Assembly (NCBI RefSeq): GCF_037975245.1
Contig: NC_092573.1
Coordinates: 1,922,501 to 1,986,500 of the forward strand
Length of the DNA stretch: 64,000 nt
Origin: Apostichopus japonicus
Taxonomy: Eukaryota > Echinodermata > Holothuroidea > Aspidochirotida > Stichopodidae
Reading direction: 5' to 3'
The number at the start of each line of letters is the position of its first letter. Positions within the stretch are counted from its first letter, which is position 1. The notes below the pieces were generated by a model, which was not told the DNA's origin, searched no databases, and worked only from the letters and a program-made list of their open reading frames with translations. This document shows, in pieces, positions 12,877 through 24,800 of the stretch. The translations under genes and the position numbers were made by a program.

Positions 12877-13372
12877 GGCGCTGGTTGTAACGGATCAGTG
12901 CGTACATTGAGCTTTTTTTTTTATTTGGGGCAAAAAATTACCATGAAATTAATATTACGCCAGTAAGCTTGATTACCGACAACGAAATAAGTTTGGATAG
13001 CGGTTCAGCCCAACGTTCATTATTCGTTACTGCACTTAGTAGGTTAGTAATGTACGCCAGGCCTAATATCATTTGATAAGTTATAATGGCATTTCCTATC
13101 AGCTTCGTAATTGAATGATTCATACAACTTGAATTTAGTCTAATTGTGTGTGAATGTATGTTTTAAAACGGTGCAAGGGTGTCTAAGGATAGCCGGGACA
13201 AGCATTTTTTTCCAAACAGGTATGTAATTATGTGTAAATAGTTACTCATACTTGGTCGGAAATGTGACGTAATCACCATAGAAACCTTCACTTCGAGGTT
13301 ACCAATATCCATTCGTTGCAACGAATATATACCCGTCCTATTTGTAGGCCCTACGGTTTTTATATAGCAGCG

Positions 13373-13855
13373 ATGGACATCTCAGGTCTATAGATAAAAG
13401 ATAACAAGCTATCACGTTTCATTATTGTATGCATTTTGAAGCGACAAGAAGAAAACTTCACTTGCAAGCAACTTCAGAGCGCGGCACGCGGTTTGGGGCG
13501 AGTCTTCAATGCCTCGCGCAAAAAGAAACGTCTTATGCCGGTAATTTGACCTAGTTTCGAATGAGGTGTAACCGAAGTGTTAAACACAACCATCTATCCC
13601 AGAAAATAGACACACAGCTTGCTACCGTCGGTAATTAGACACTAGTGTACAGTCAGTACATACAGCTGCGGTCAATACCCACAGCACAGTATACAAACGA
13701 TACAGCGATGGACATCTCAGGTCCAGTTAAAGATAACAAGGTATCACGTTTCATTACTGTCTGCATTTTGTAGCGACACGAACAAACACCTGCAACGACA
13801 GAAAGTAAACTTTTTCAGATGGCCGCACGCGGTTTGGGGCGAGTCTTCAATGCCT
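13373..13855. mobile_element. Tandem partial plus near-complete copy of a piggyBac-like MITE
   Basis: Two copies of one sequence lie head to tail: 13373-13514 (3' part only) and 13515-13855 (nearly full). Both contain GCGATGGACATCTCAGGTC and end GGCGAGTCTTCAATGCCT. The same sequence occurs reversed at 53887-54240, where it is complete and flanked by TTAA. The right end here is also followed by TTAA (13856-13859). The second copy lacks the first ~16 terminal bases, replaced by the end of the first copy. Confidence 0.65.
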
Positions 13856-13859
13856 TTAA

Positions 13860-15818
13860 GACCAGCGGACCTTACCATTCTTCTGACAGTGTATGTCTTC
13901 CAACTCCCAAGCGAAATTATTATTGATGCTGACGTCAAGAGCAATATGATTGGCTGAAAACTCCGTAATTGCAAAACTGTTTTTTGGGGGAGAATCGCAG
14001 CCGGAACTGTAGTATACACTACTCTAAGTATAGGCCTATAAACCCAGCGACACTGCATTTCGCATACGCATTAATTGCTCTAGCCTTCTGGTAGGGACTC
14101 CTCACTGAAAACGTGCCCGCGAGCCGCGTTCTGCACAATTTATGTCGAAACTTCTTCATAAATAGTCAGAATTTCGATAAAAAAGTCGATATTACAAGAT
14201 TGAAATTCAAAATTTAGAGATAAATAGTATGATCCCGCCGGCGAAGTTTCACACACAACGTCGAAATTCCGATATAATTGATACAAACTTTCAAGAAAAG
14301 TCGATGTTCTGGGATAAAACAGTGGAACAATTAAGATAAGAAGTGGAAAATTTGGTATGAACTGTGAAAATTGTACAAAATGAATGCACATCCTTTAGCT
14401 GTGGAACTGTGACCAAGGAGCGTTTCCTATGGGTGGCCATCACGCATGCGTGATCATTTCTAGGAATACCTAAGATCTAGGATATTTTTTCTTTCATTAT
14501 GGTAACGTTCTAATAACTTTTCGCGAAACTGGCTCCTTACAGTATTAACACTTAAGGTACAAAACAAAAGAACAAGAGACTGGCTGATTCTAACTTAGGC
14601 CATATAATTAGTACGTTCTTATGTAACACCTAGCAATAATAGGCCTTCTTGCTGATTTGCTGAAGGCCGTTTGTGTTCATGTACGTATTTAAAAATATTG
14701 AGAAAGTTAAACATAATCGTAAGTCATGTTTCATTACTCACTGTTAATTTTGCCATACTACCACTATACTACTACTACTAGCTACTACAGTACTAGGCCA
14801 CAATAGCATACAGACTGGCTACACAAAGTTACACAAGGCTAGGCCTAACACGAACAAAAATTCAGTTTATAATTAAGCCAAGCCTACTGTAACAGTGAAA
14901 GTTAGGAAAGGCCATAGTATGAGTGCCTGTGAGTAGCTAACATGTCAGGCTGCCTTCAGGGCTTGCAGGAACTATATACACAAGATTATTCGACCACTGT
15001 AATTTTCTTTGAAGTTTGACTTGACATGACCCCGGGCAACCTACCACTACCAGTAGCAGTAGCTGCATCAATCGTTGAAAGCTGCTGGTACAGTAATTAT
15101 CAGGCTGTACTTCACTCTCTGACTCATATAGCACTAAGCCCAGGCTGCTTACCATAAGACTAGGCTTGTCAAATTACATATTCTAGTCAAATATGTAATT
15201 TATTTCTACTTAATCTTCATAAAGTTATGATGATGCAAAATAGACAATCACGTATGATTTATGAGCTGTACTGTACAGTAGACAAACTAAAGCTCTACTT
15301 CTTGTAGGTCTAGGCCTTCTGGGATTCGAGAGCTGTATGTATGTCTAGTAGTTCTTGCGGTATTAGTAGACTGGTACAGTAGTTGTAATAGTGGTGTACC
15401 TATCTATAATTGTGTGATAGTGTAGGTGAATGCCTGAGTCTTATTTGTCATTCATTCTACAAACCTTGGCATTTTAGGGGGGGGGGGGGATTGGTTTTCA
15501 CCAACATTAAGGGCTTCAGCTCTTCAAGATGTCTTGCATTACATGGAGCCTTGGTTGTGAGACTGACTAGCATTGATGATTGTTTCATCATGGATCATGT
15601 GGGCAGGGAGGTAGGTGGGGGGGCATGGATGGTAGTCTCAGACAAATTCATAGGCGTTATGTTTGACAAATAGCCTATCCAAACTGTAACTATAAAATAC
15701 CATGTGAACCAGATCAGCAATTTGTAACACATACTTTATTTTCATTCAGGAATGACAAGTGTTGGACACAGACAAATAGATAAGGATATGTCCCTTGAGG
15801 TTACCACAAGAACAATCA
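13860..15818. other. Region upstream of BTBD8-like coding start; likely holds its 5' UTR
   Basis: No coding exon was recognised. An acceptor-like tract with AG at 15748-15749 precedes the first coding ATG (15819), so the coding exon probably carries a little 5' UTR and a non-coding first exon should lie upstream in or before this stretch. A G run is at about 15478-15490. Confidence 0.35.
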
Positions 15819-18800
15819 ATGGCAAAGCAAGGTGCTAGAGGGAACGTCCCAAACCCCTTGCAAAGTGCATCGTACATGGCAAGGGTGTCCAAAGAAAAAG
15901 TAAAATTTCATGAAAAGCAGTTGCAGACGTTTTTAAGCGACATTGAGAGGTAAGCTCTTAATTAATTATGTTAAGGAAACATTAAGATGTACCATAAATG
16001 TAAATTGTTTTGTTGTCCACCACAATGGAAATGTGAAACAAGACCACAGTTTGAGAAGTTTCCAAACCAACCAAAATAAACATTTTGATAGTTTGGTGGT
16101 GATTATGAACAAAATCTTAAAGATGCATTAATTAGTTTACAGACTGATAGGTGTAATAGTTTTTTAAATCTATGTACTTGTAGGTATTGGATGGCTAATA
16201 TAGACTTACTGTAGAATGCAAAATACAGTTTAATTATAAACTGCATTGTCTTAAATAGTGTTTTAAAATCCTGAAATATTTACTTAGCTAAATATTAGGT
16301 CAATTACTTTTGATGCTTTTTTTAGAATCAGTTTTTGCCTTCCTTGAAGACAGGTGAATCAATACTTAAATTTTTAAACTTATCCTCCCCACACCCCCCT
16401 GGCCCCCCTTTGTTTTTTGGAGAACATTACTCAGAGTTGTGTATACAATCATCTATTCCATTATATATATTTTACCAATTTGTTCTGATCTATGTTTATA
16501 TGGGAAACTCAAACTTTATTTTCTACCTTGATTCATTTTATACTTAAAATTTACAATTAAACACAGAATATCTTTCTAATTTCTTTGCTTTTTGGTCAAT
16601 TTGTTTACAACTTCCAATGCATCTGATTTACATTTAACCGTACATTTTGATCAGTTTACAGTATTTTGATGACAATTCTACACACTATGTTGCACATACA
16701 GTAAATGTTGTTTTAATAAAAGTTCTATCATTTCTTCAATCAACAGATCTTTCAAAGATGGCATCCTCACTGACGTGCAATTTGTGACGTCCGCACCAGA
16801 CAGCACATCAAATAATCCTTCCTGTGTGGTAGAATGTCACGCTGCCCTCTTGAAGAAAAGAATTCCTCCTTTATGGGAAAGGTGTGGGTCATGTGGCTGT
16901 TCGAAACAAGAAGGAACTTTATCGATTAAAATAGAAGACATTGGAACCGATGTAAAAGATATTCAGGATCTGGTCAAGTAAGAATTGACAATCATTCATT
17001 TTTTCTAAAGCTTGTCACTCTAATTTACCACAACGGAGAAAACCCAAAGGTATCCTGTGTACAGAGTCATGGGGACAAGCTGGATTGTGGCAGAATTATT
17101 TCTGTGTGGTATTTCTGGAGTGGGGGGGGGATGGGATAAGGTGTTGGGGTCCATACCACTCCTTACATGGTTGTTCCCTGCTTTTGCACAAGCTTTGCAT
17201 GCTGTCAGGGTTACCGTAAGGTGAAGGACTCTACTGAATTGAGAGCAAGGTACAATAGGTCCAATATGTTCTTGTGGAACAATGAGATCTCCAGATGTGC
17301 TAGGTTAACCAAAGTAAGTAATGTCTTTTCAGTGCTTGAATATAGTTTTCTGGACGTGAAAAACCCCTGTATTTTCATTATTCACTTGAAATGTGCTGAC
17401 TACTGTGCTTTTACAGTCTCATGGAAAATGTTCCGATCCATTCCATTTCTGTCCCAATATTCCAGAATTGCTTTTGCAGATACTTCTTTGAGATTATACT
17501 CCTTCATGATATTTTACAATTAACATAATGAAGTTGTTTGATATCTCATCGTCAGTTCCACAAAGACTTCATCCTTGTATCTCATCTCTTTCCTTACCTT
17601 ATCTTTCTATCTTTGGTACTTGTTTTTATCAATCTTGTAGATCAGTTTACTCATGTTCGTCAGATTTGCTTCTGGATAAATGGAAGAGGATCAGTCCGAC
17701 TGATTCCAAAGAAGAAGAGAAAGAGACGATTAGCTCATCAACAATGGAAGAGGTAGCTTGTCTCTGGAACAAAGTTGTTCTTCATACTGAAGAGTCTTTG
17801 GAAAATTTTGATGGCAAATCATGTGCAGAAATATCAACAGTTTTAGCCTAGGGATCAAACACACAAGAGTCATTAGCAGATAAACCTACTGTCGGTCTAT
17901 TAAATATTTATATGATGTTGCCTGTTAGGGTAACATTGGCATCTCAGTGACAGTTTTAGCCTAGGGATCAAACACACAAGAGTCTATAGCAGATAAATCT
18001 AGGTCTATTAAATAATTATATGATGTTGCCTGTTAGGGTAGCATTGGCATCTCAGTGACAGTTTTAGCCTAGGGATCAAACACACAAGAGTCAACAGCAG
18101 ATAAACCTAGGTCTATTAAATATTTATATGATGTTGCCTGTTAGGGTAACATTGGCATCTCAGTGACAGTTTTAGCCTAGGGATCAAACACACAAGAGTC
18201 TATAGCAGATAAATCTAGGTCTATTAAATAATTATATGATGTTGCCTGTTAGGGTAGCATTGGCATCTCAGTGACAGTTTTAGCCTAGGGACCAAACACA
18301 CAAGAGTGAACAGCAGATAAATCTAGGTCTATTAAATATTTATATGATGTTGCCTGTTAGGGTAGCATTGGCATCTCAGTGACAGTTTTAGCCTAGGGAT
18401 CAAACACACAAGAGTCATTAGCAGATAAACCTACTGTCGGTCTATTAAATATTTATATGATGTTGCCTGTTAGGGTAACATTGGCATCTCAGTGACAGTT
18501 TTAGCCTAGGGTCCAAACACACAAGAGTCTATAGCAGATAAATCTAGATCTATTAAATATTTATATGATGTTGCCTGTTAGGGTAACATTGGCATCTCAG
18601 TGACAGTTTTAGCCTAGGGATCAAACACACAAGAGTCAACAGCAGATAAACCTAGGTCTATTAAATATTTATATGATGTTGCCTGTTAGGGTAGCATTGG
18701 CATCTCAGTGACAGTTTTAGCCTAGGGATCAAACACACAAGAGTCATTAGCAGATAAACCTACTGTCGGTCTATTAAATATTTATATGATGTTGCCTGTT

Positions 18801-21800
18801 AGGGTAACATTGGCATCTCAGTGACAGTTTTAGCCTAGGGATCAAACACACAAGAGTCTATAGCAGATAAATCTAGGTCTATTAAATATTTATATGATGT
18901 TGCCTGTTAGGGTAACATTGGCATCTCAGTGACAGTTTTAGCCTAGGGATCAAACACACAAGAGTCAACAGCAGATAAACCTAGGTCTATTAAATATTTA
19001 TATGATGTTGCCTGTTAGGGTAGCATTGGCATCTCAGTGACAGTTTTAGCCTAGGGATCAAACACACAAGAGTCAACAGCAGATAAACCTAGGTCAATTA
19101 AATATTTATATGATGTTGCCTGTTAGGGTAACATTGGCATCTCAGTGACAGTTTTAGCCTAGGGATCAAACACACAAGAGTCTATAGCAGATAAATCTAG
19201 GTCTATTAAATATTTATGTGATGTTGCCTGTTAGGGTAACATTGGCATCTCAGTGACAGTTTTAGCCTAGGGATCAAACACACAAGAGTCAACAGCAGAT
19301 AAACCTAGGTCTACTAAATAATTATATGATGTTGCCTGCTAGTGTAACATTGGCATCTCAGTGACAGTTTTAGCATAGGGATCAAACACACTAAAGTCAA
19401 CAGCAGATAAACCTAGGTCAATTAAATATTTATATGATGTTGCCTGTTAGGGTAGCATTGGCATCTCAGTGACAGTTTTAGCCTAGGGATCAAACACACA
19501 AGAGTCAACAGCAGATAAACCTAGGTCAATTAAATATTTATATGATGTTGCCTGTTAGGGTAGCATTGGCATCTCAGTGACAGTTTTAGCCTAGGGATCA
19601 AACACACAAGAGTCAACAGCAGATAAACCTAGGTCTATTAAATATTTATATGATGTTGCCTGTTAGGGTAACATTGGCATCTCAGTGACAGTTTTAGCCT
19701 AGGGATCAAACACACAAGAGTCTATAGCAGATAAATCTAGGTCTATTAAATATTTATATGATGTTGCCTGTTAGGGTAGCATTGGCATCTCAGTGACAGT
19801 TTTAGCCTAGGGATCAAACACACAAGAGTCTATAGCAGATAAATCTAGGTCTATTAAATATTTATATGATGTTGCCTGTTAGGGTAGCATTGGCATCTCA
19901 GTGACAGTTTTAGCCTAGGGATCAAACACACAAGAGTCAACAGCAGATAAACCTAGGTCAATTAAATATTTATATGATGTTGCCTGTTAGGGTAGCATTG
20001 GCATCTCAGTGACAGTTTTAGCCTAGGGATCAAACACACTAAAGTCAACAGCAGATAAACCTAGGTCAATTAAATATTTATATGATGTTGCATGCTGCTG
20101 TAGAGTAACGTTGGCATCTCAGTGATTAATTTTATTAAGAAATGAAGACATGAATTTGAATATTTGACATTGTTATAGCAATCTGTAAATGACATTAAAA
20201 AAAAGAAGAATGTTTTACTGATAAAATGAATCGATTTGTTTGGGAGAATGTTTCATGATTTTTTGTTTGTAGGTTGAGAACGGTGTTGCTACGGTAACTG
20301 TCAGTGAACCTGTTCGACCAAAAGAGGCTAAAGGTCAGAGGACATTACACGCTGAATTTGCAAACGAGATTCATGGAATGCTACGTGAAGGGGAAGACCA
20401 TGATGTGCAGCTTGAACTAGACGATGAACAGTGTATACCAGCCCATAGGTGATTATAATTGTTTATATTTTTCAACTTTTATGAATTTGTGATTGCTTCC
20501 ACTTTACATTCAGATTGATATTTTGATCTTAGATGCTTTTGACATAATGAACAACCTTCCCTCCTTCCCTTCCTGTCCCCCCAAACCATTGATTTTTTTT
20601 ATTGAAGGGTAAACATTCTAGCTTTTACATATCTATGTATGAATCAGTTTTTGACATGTATGTCACCTTAAACAATAAAGTCAAGAAATGATGGCTGGTT
20701 ATACAGTATCCTACAAATCCAAATTAATATGCTTTATAATGTGCACATTAATATGTTTAAGCTTTGTTACATTCACATCATACTTTTAATAGCCATATAT
20801 AGATTTGATGGTGCAACTTACAAAATGGTCTGCAATGCAACACAGGTAAATGTAAGTTGTGAGGTATTGTTTTGTATATGTGCAATAAACTTCACTGTGT
20901 CTATTCTTCATTAACTACTGTATTCAAATTTCTCAAGCAATTTTGCCAAAAAATGGACTTCAGCTTAAGGAATATCCCTTTAGTTTTAGGTCATATATTT
21001 TTCTGAGAATAATATGCTTGATAACATAATTCATATATTGTATGCATCAACTTCATGGATTGTGAATTTCACTTTCTTTTCTCTGAAATTTTCTGAATTA
21101 CACTTACAGGGGTGATTGTATAGGCAATGTTCTTTGGTCTCAAATTTTTCTTTGCATATTGGTAAAAAACAAAACAATTCCTGATGTTTCAATGACATCA
21201 CTCATCTTTCAGATTTGTACTCGCCAGTCGAAGCAGATTCTTCGAAGCAATGCTTACTGGCAGTTGGAGGGAGAGCAGTGCTAATACTATCAGATTTCCA
21301 GGGTAAGTACCAAAAACTGCTACCATCTGTATGCAGCACTTTATAATTATTACACTTTTGTCTTTCTGGATTTCAGTTATAGTATGACTGTTTACGAACG
21401 TGTGTTTGAGACAAACTACAAAAGACTTATACTTTTTGAAGGTTGGATTTTCATTCAAACAGAAGCAAATCCTAACACCTGAATGTTGGAAACCTGTTAA
21501 ATTCAGAATATCATGGCTAGGTCCTGATTATTCTTTCCCTGACCTCAACCCCATGCCACCCCCTTTCAAGCTCAACCACAAACTCTTTTAGTTTGATCCA
21601 AACAACCTTAAAGATGTTAACCTGTAGTGATGTCGACCTGTAATAGGGTGAACCTGTAATGTGTTGACCAGTAATGATGTTGACCTGTAATGATGTCGAC
21701 CTATAATGATGTTGACCTGTAATGATGTCGACCTGTAATGCTTTCATTGCATCTTTGATTAACCAGTCACATAATAGCAGCATATTGGCGCAATACCTTC

Positions 21801-24800
21801 TTCAGTGAACAATACTGATCATATGACATGTTTGACAGTAGAATTAAAGGTCATTTGATGTGAACCTGAAATTCTGACCATAACTTTGCTATATAGCATA
21901 ATAGTAGAATTTTCCTTACAGCTGCAGTCTGTGTTGAAAAACAATGAGTTTTTTACTTTTAATACTCAAGTATATAGAGGAAGGATAAACTAAACTGGAA
22001 TCACAAAAATCTGTTTCTGAAAATGATTTTAATAAAAGAAATTAAAAATTTAACAATGAAGGATAAAGCATTACAGGGCTCAAACTTTTCTGTTTTGCAC
22101 TAAATGGGGTATAATTTGGCTGATTAGGAGTAGCTTAATGGGTTTTACATCAACATTGATCTCAGCTTGATAGGTAACATCCATCTATGCATGACTAAAT
22201 ACATAGCTTGGTCAAAGCCACACAAAGTTATAACCCACCTCTAAGACATTGTGGAATATCAAGGTAAAACATGACAAACAGTACATCTCGAAGGAGAGAT
22301 TTTGTTGCTTTTATTTTTGTGATTTATGGTAATTTGGTAATTGTTTTTATTTTTCATAAATGGTAGTTTTGTTTGATCTTTCCTTAGGATATCTCATGAA
22401 TCATTAATGGTTATCCTGGATCATCTCTACGGGAGCTGTGCTGCTCTTCCTGTCAGCTGTAATATTATGTAAGTCAGACTCTATTTACTTATGTACATAC
22501 AGTAACATAACATATTAGAACATAACATAACATACCATAGCATAACATAACATACCATAACATATTAAAACATAACATACCATAACATGTTGGATGGTAA
22601 ATTGGTTTGTTCAACCAAAAGAAGAGACCTGATAGTCCTCTCAACATCTTAAAGATTTAAATCAAAATGTCATATCTGCTTACTTCTCACAAAATGCAAA
22701 AAAAAAGGAAGGTTTTTCTTGCTATTTCAAACTTTTTCTCTAAAGTTGGTATGTACTTCTTTCCGTGTTTCCTTTGCTATTTAAAATCATAAAGTCTCAT
22801 TAGTGACAAATGTGTTCTTGTATCTTGTTCTTGCTGTTAGGAATTTGAACTTTTACCTTAAAACTGTTAGCTTCATTTTCAACCATAACATTCTCCTGAG
22901 AAGCACCACCCTTTCATAAAGGCTTGTCATCTTTGGATCAATGTCTTTCTGTTTGTAATTTCTATACCAAACTGCCCTTGTATTTATATAACCTTGTAAG
23001 TCTGCAATGGAGAAGAATCTTTGTTCAGCATAATTTACCAGCGAGTACTAACTTGGTTAAATAGACTTTTAATCATGTGTTTTTGTTTAGTATACGATTG
23101 AAGCATCACAGTTGCTTTAGGATAGGAGTTTTCTTTATTATTATTTTTTAGGTGTGTTTTTATACTGTATATGTGGTAGTGAAAGCCTCTCAATGTTGAC
23201 TTGAATTCACTTGATTATGTTGCAGAGAGCTAGCGCAACATGCTGACATGTGGGAGTTACCATCTTTAAGAGATTCCATAGTCTTTCATCTGCAACAAGA
23301 GTACTGTCATTTTTTTCATAAGGTGAGTTTGGTCGGAGCGGTGACCGATTTGTGAATCATTCCCAGTCGGGTTCACAGCCTACATCTCACAAATATAGCA
23401 TTAGGCTGTGTCTGCCAGCACTTTAATATATATATATATATATATATATGATGTATTTTTCTTAGGGTGTATTGGTAACCCCGCTTTTATTTTGTTGTGT
23501 ATTATTTGACCAATAAGTATTCTTGTTTTGCTCTTCTTCTACTCAGCCATGCAAAAGCTGTCTGGCCACCGTTCCAGATTGTCTAGTATTCTCACATGAA
23601 CATAACTATGCAGCCCTGAAGGAGTCTTGTCTGAGGTAAAGCTAGGTTTTCATTTACCCGTCATCACCATGAGTGTCTTAGAAGACAACGGACGTTTGCA
23701 CTTAAAATCGGTGAAATAGGAATGAGAGAAAGATTCAAAGACTACAATGGAATCTATTGTTTTCTTGTTGTTCAAGCAATATATTTTTAATTCTAGCAGT
23801 TTGCCAGTTTGGCCACATAATCATAGTATGTTCACTCTCCTTTCTAGGTGGATTCATAAATATCTCTCTAGAAGTTGGTGTCAGAGGGCATTTGCCACTC
23901 TCCCCCAGGATGTACTCGAGCTATGCTGCAGCTATTCTGCTGATCAATTGGTGAGTTTAAATCCTCATCCTCATCTAATCCTCGTTCAAGAAATATGGAG
24001 CAACTTTGTCCTACATCTCTGCCAACAAAAAGAAACATCAATATTTTAGTTTTAGTTATGTGAAGCTATTGTCTGTGTCTGGGAATCACCAAAACCATAC
24101 AAAATTCTTCTGGTACACAGCTATCAGATTTTAGGAGATCCAAGTCCCTTTTGACCCCCCCCTCCCCTCCCCACATTCTTTCTCTCAACCAGCATCCCTC
24201 CACCCAAAGTTAATCATATCATAAAGATGAAATATTCAAAACCAGCATGAGCAGTGTGACTTGGGTACTCAAGAAAAGTGTCAGTAAGGGAAGTTTAAAG
24301 CTGGTGTTAATACAGATAGTGTAGTAGTGCCATATGTTGTTCATTGGTACAGTAATAATGTTAACTCCATTCCCATATGCACAATGCTGTTCACAGTTTC
24401 AATAATAATGTTAACTCCATCTCCATATGCACAATGCTGTTCATGGGTACAATAATAATGTTAACTCTATCTCCATATGCACAATGTGAAATAACAGGTG
24501 AGACAGCAAGGAACTTGTTTGTGCTGTTATTGTTAGCTGTTAGATAAAAAAAACCAACCCATCTATATCAGATGTAAGGAAACAAGGAACAGAGGTGCAA
24601 ATCCTTTTGGTCATATGGCTATATTGTGTGTAAAAATATGATATGTTACTGTGATTGCAGTAGTCCAACATTCCCAGAGCTGCAACATGCCACAATGCAG
24701 TAGAAATTTGATACAGCAACATTAAATTGTGTCATTAATCACACCATGTAAAGACCCCTGTTCAAAATAAAAATCCAAAAGGGAGTGCATTGGGGGAATG

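Larger units (their letters stand above)
8400..13372. other. Long stretch without a recognised gene
   Basis: No exon with family similarity was found on either strand; open frames are short and lack codon structure. It holds G-rich tracts at 10801-10840 and 12780-12880, a C run near 11186-11200 and a G run near 11425. Part may be the distal 3' UTR of ENSA, and the last part may be upstream of the BTBD8-like gene. Confidence 0.4.

Noticed and set aside
17167-17523. 118-codon open frame in a BTBD8 intron
   Set aside because: No acceptor/donor of the right phase and no BTB similarity; exons 16977 and 17641 already join in phase without it.
17840-20128. CRISPR-like array of regular repeats
   Set aside because: Units are contiguous ~109-bp near-identical tandem copies with no variable spacers, within an intron of a eukaryotic gene.
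21517-21783. 88-aa minus-strand open frame
   Set aside because: Translates a 16-bp minisatellite (YRSTSLQVN-type repeats).
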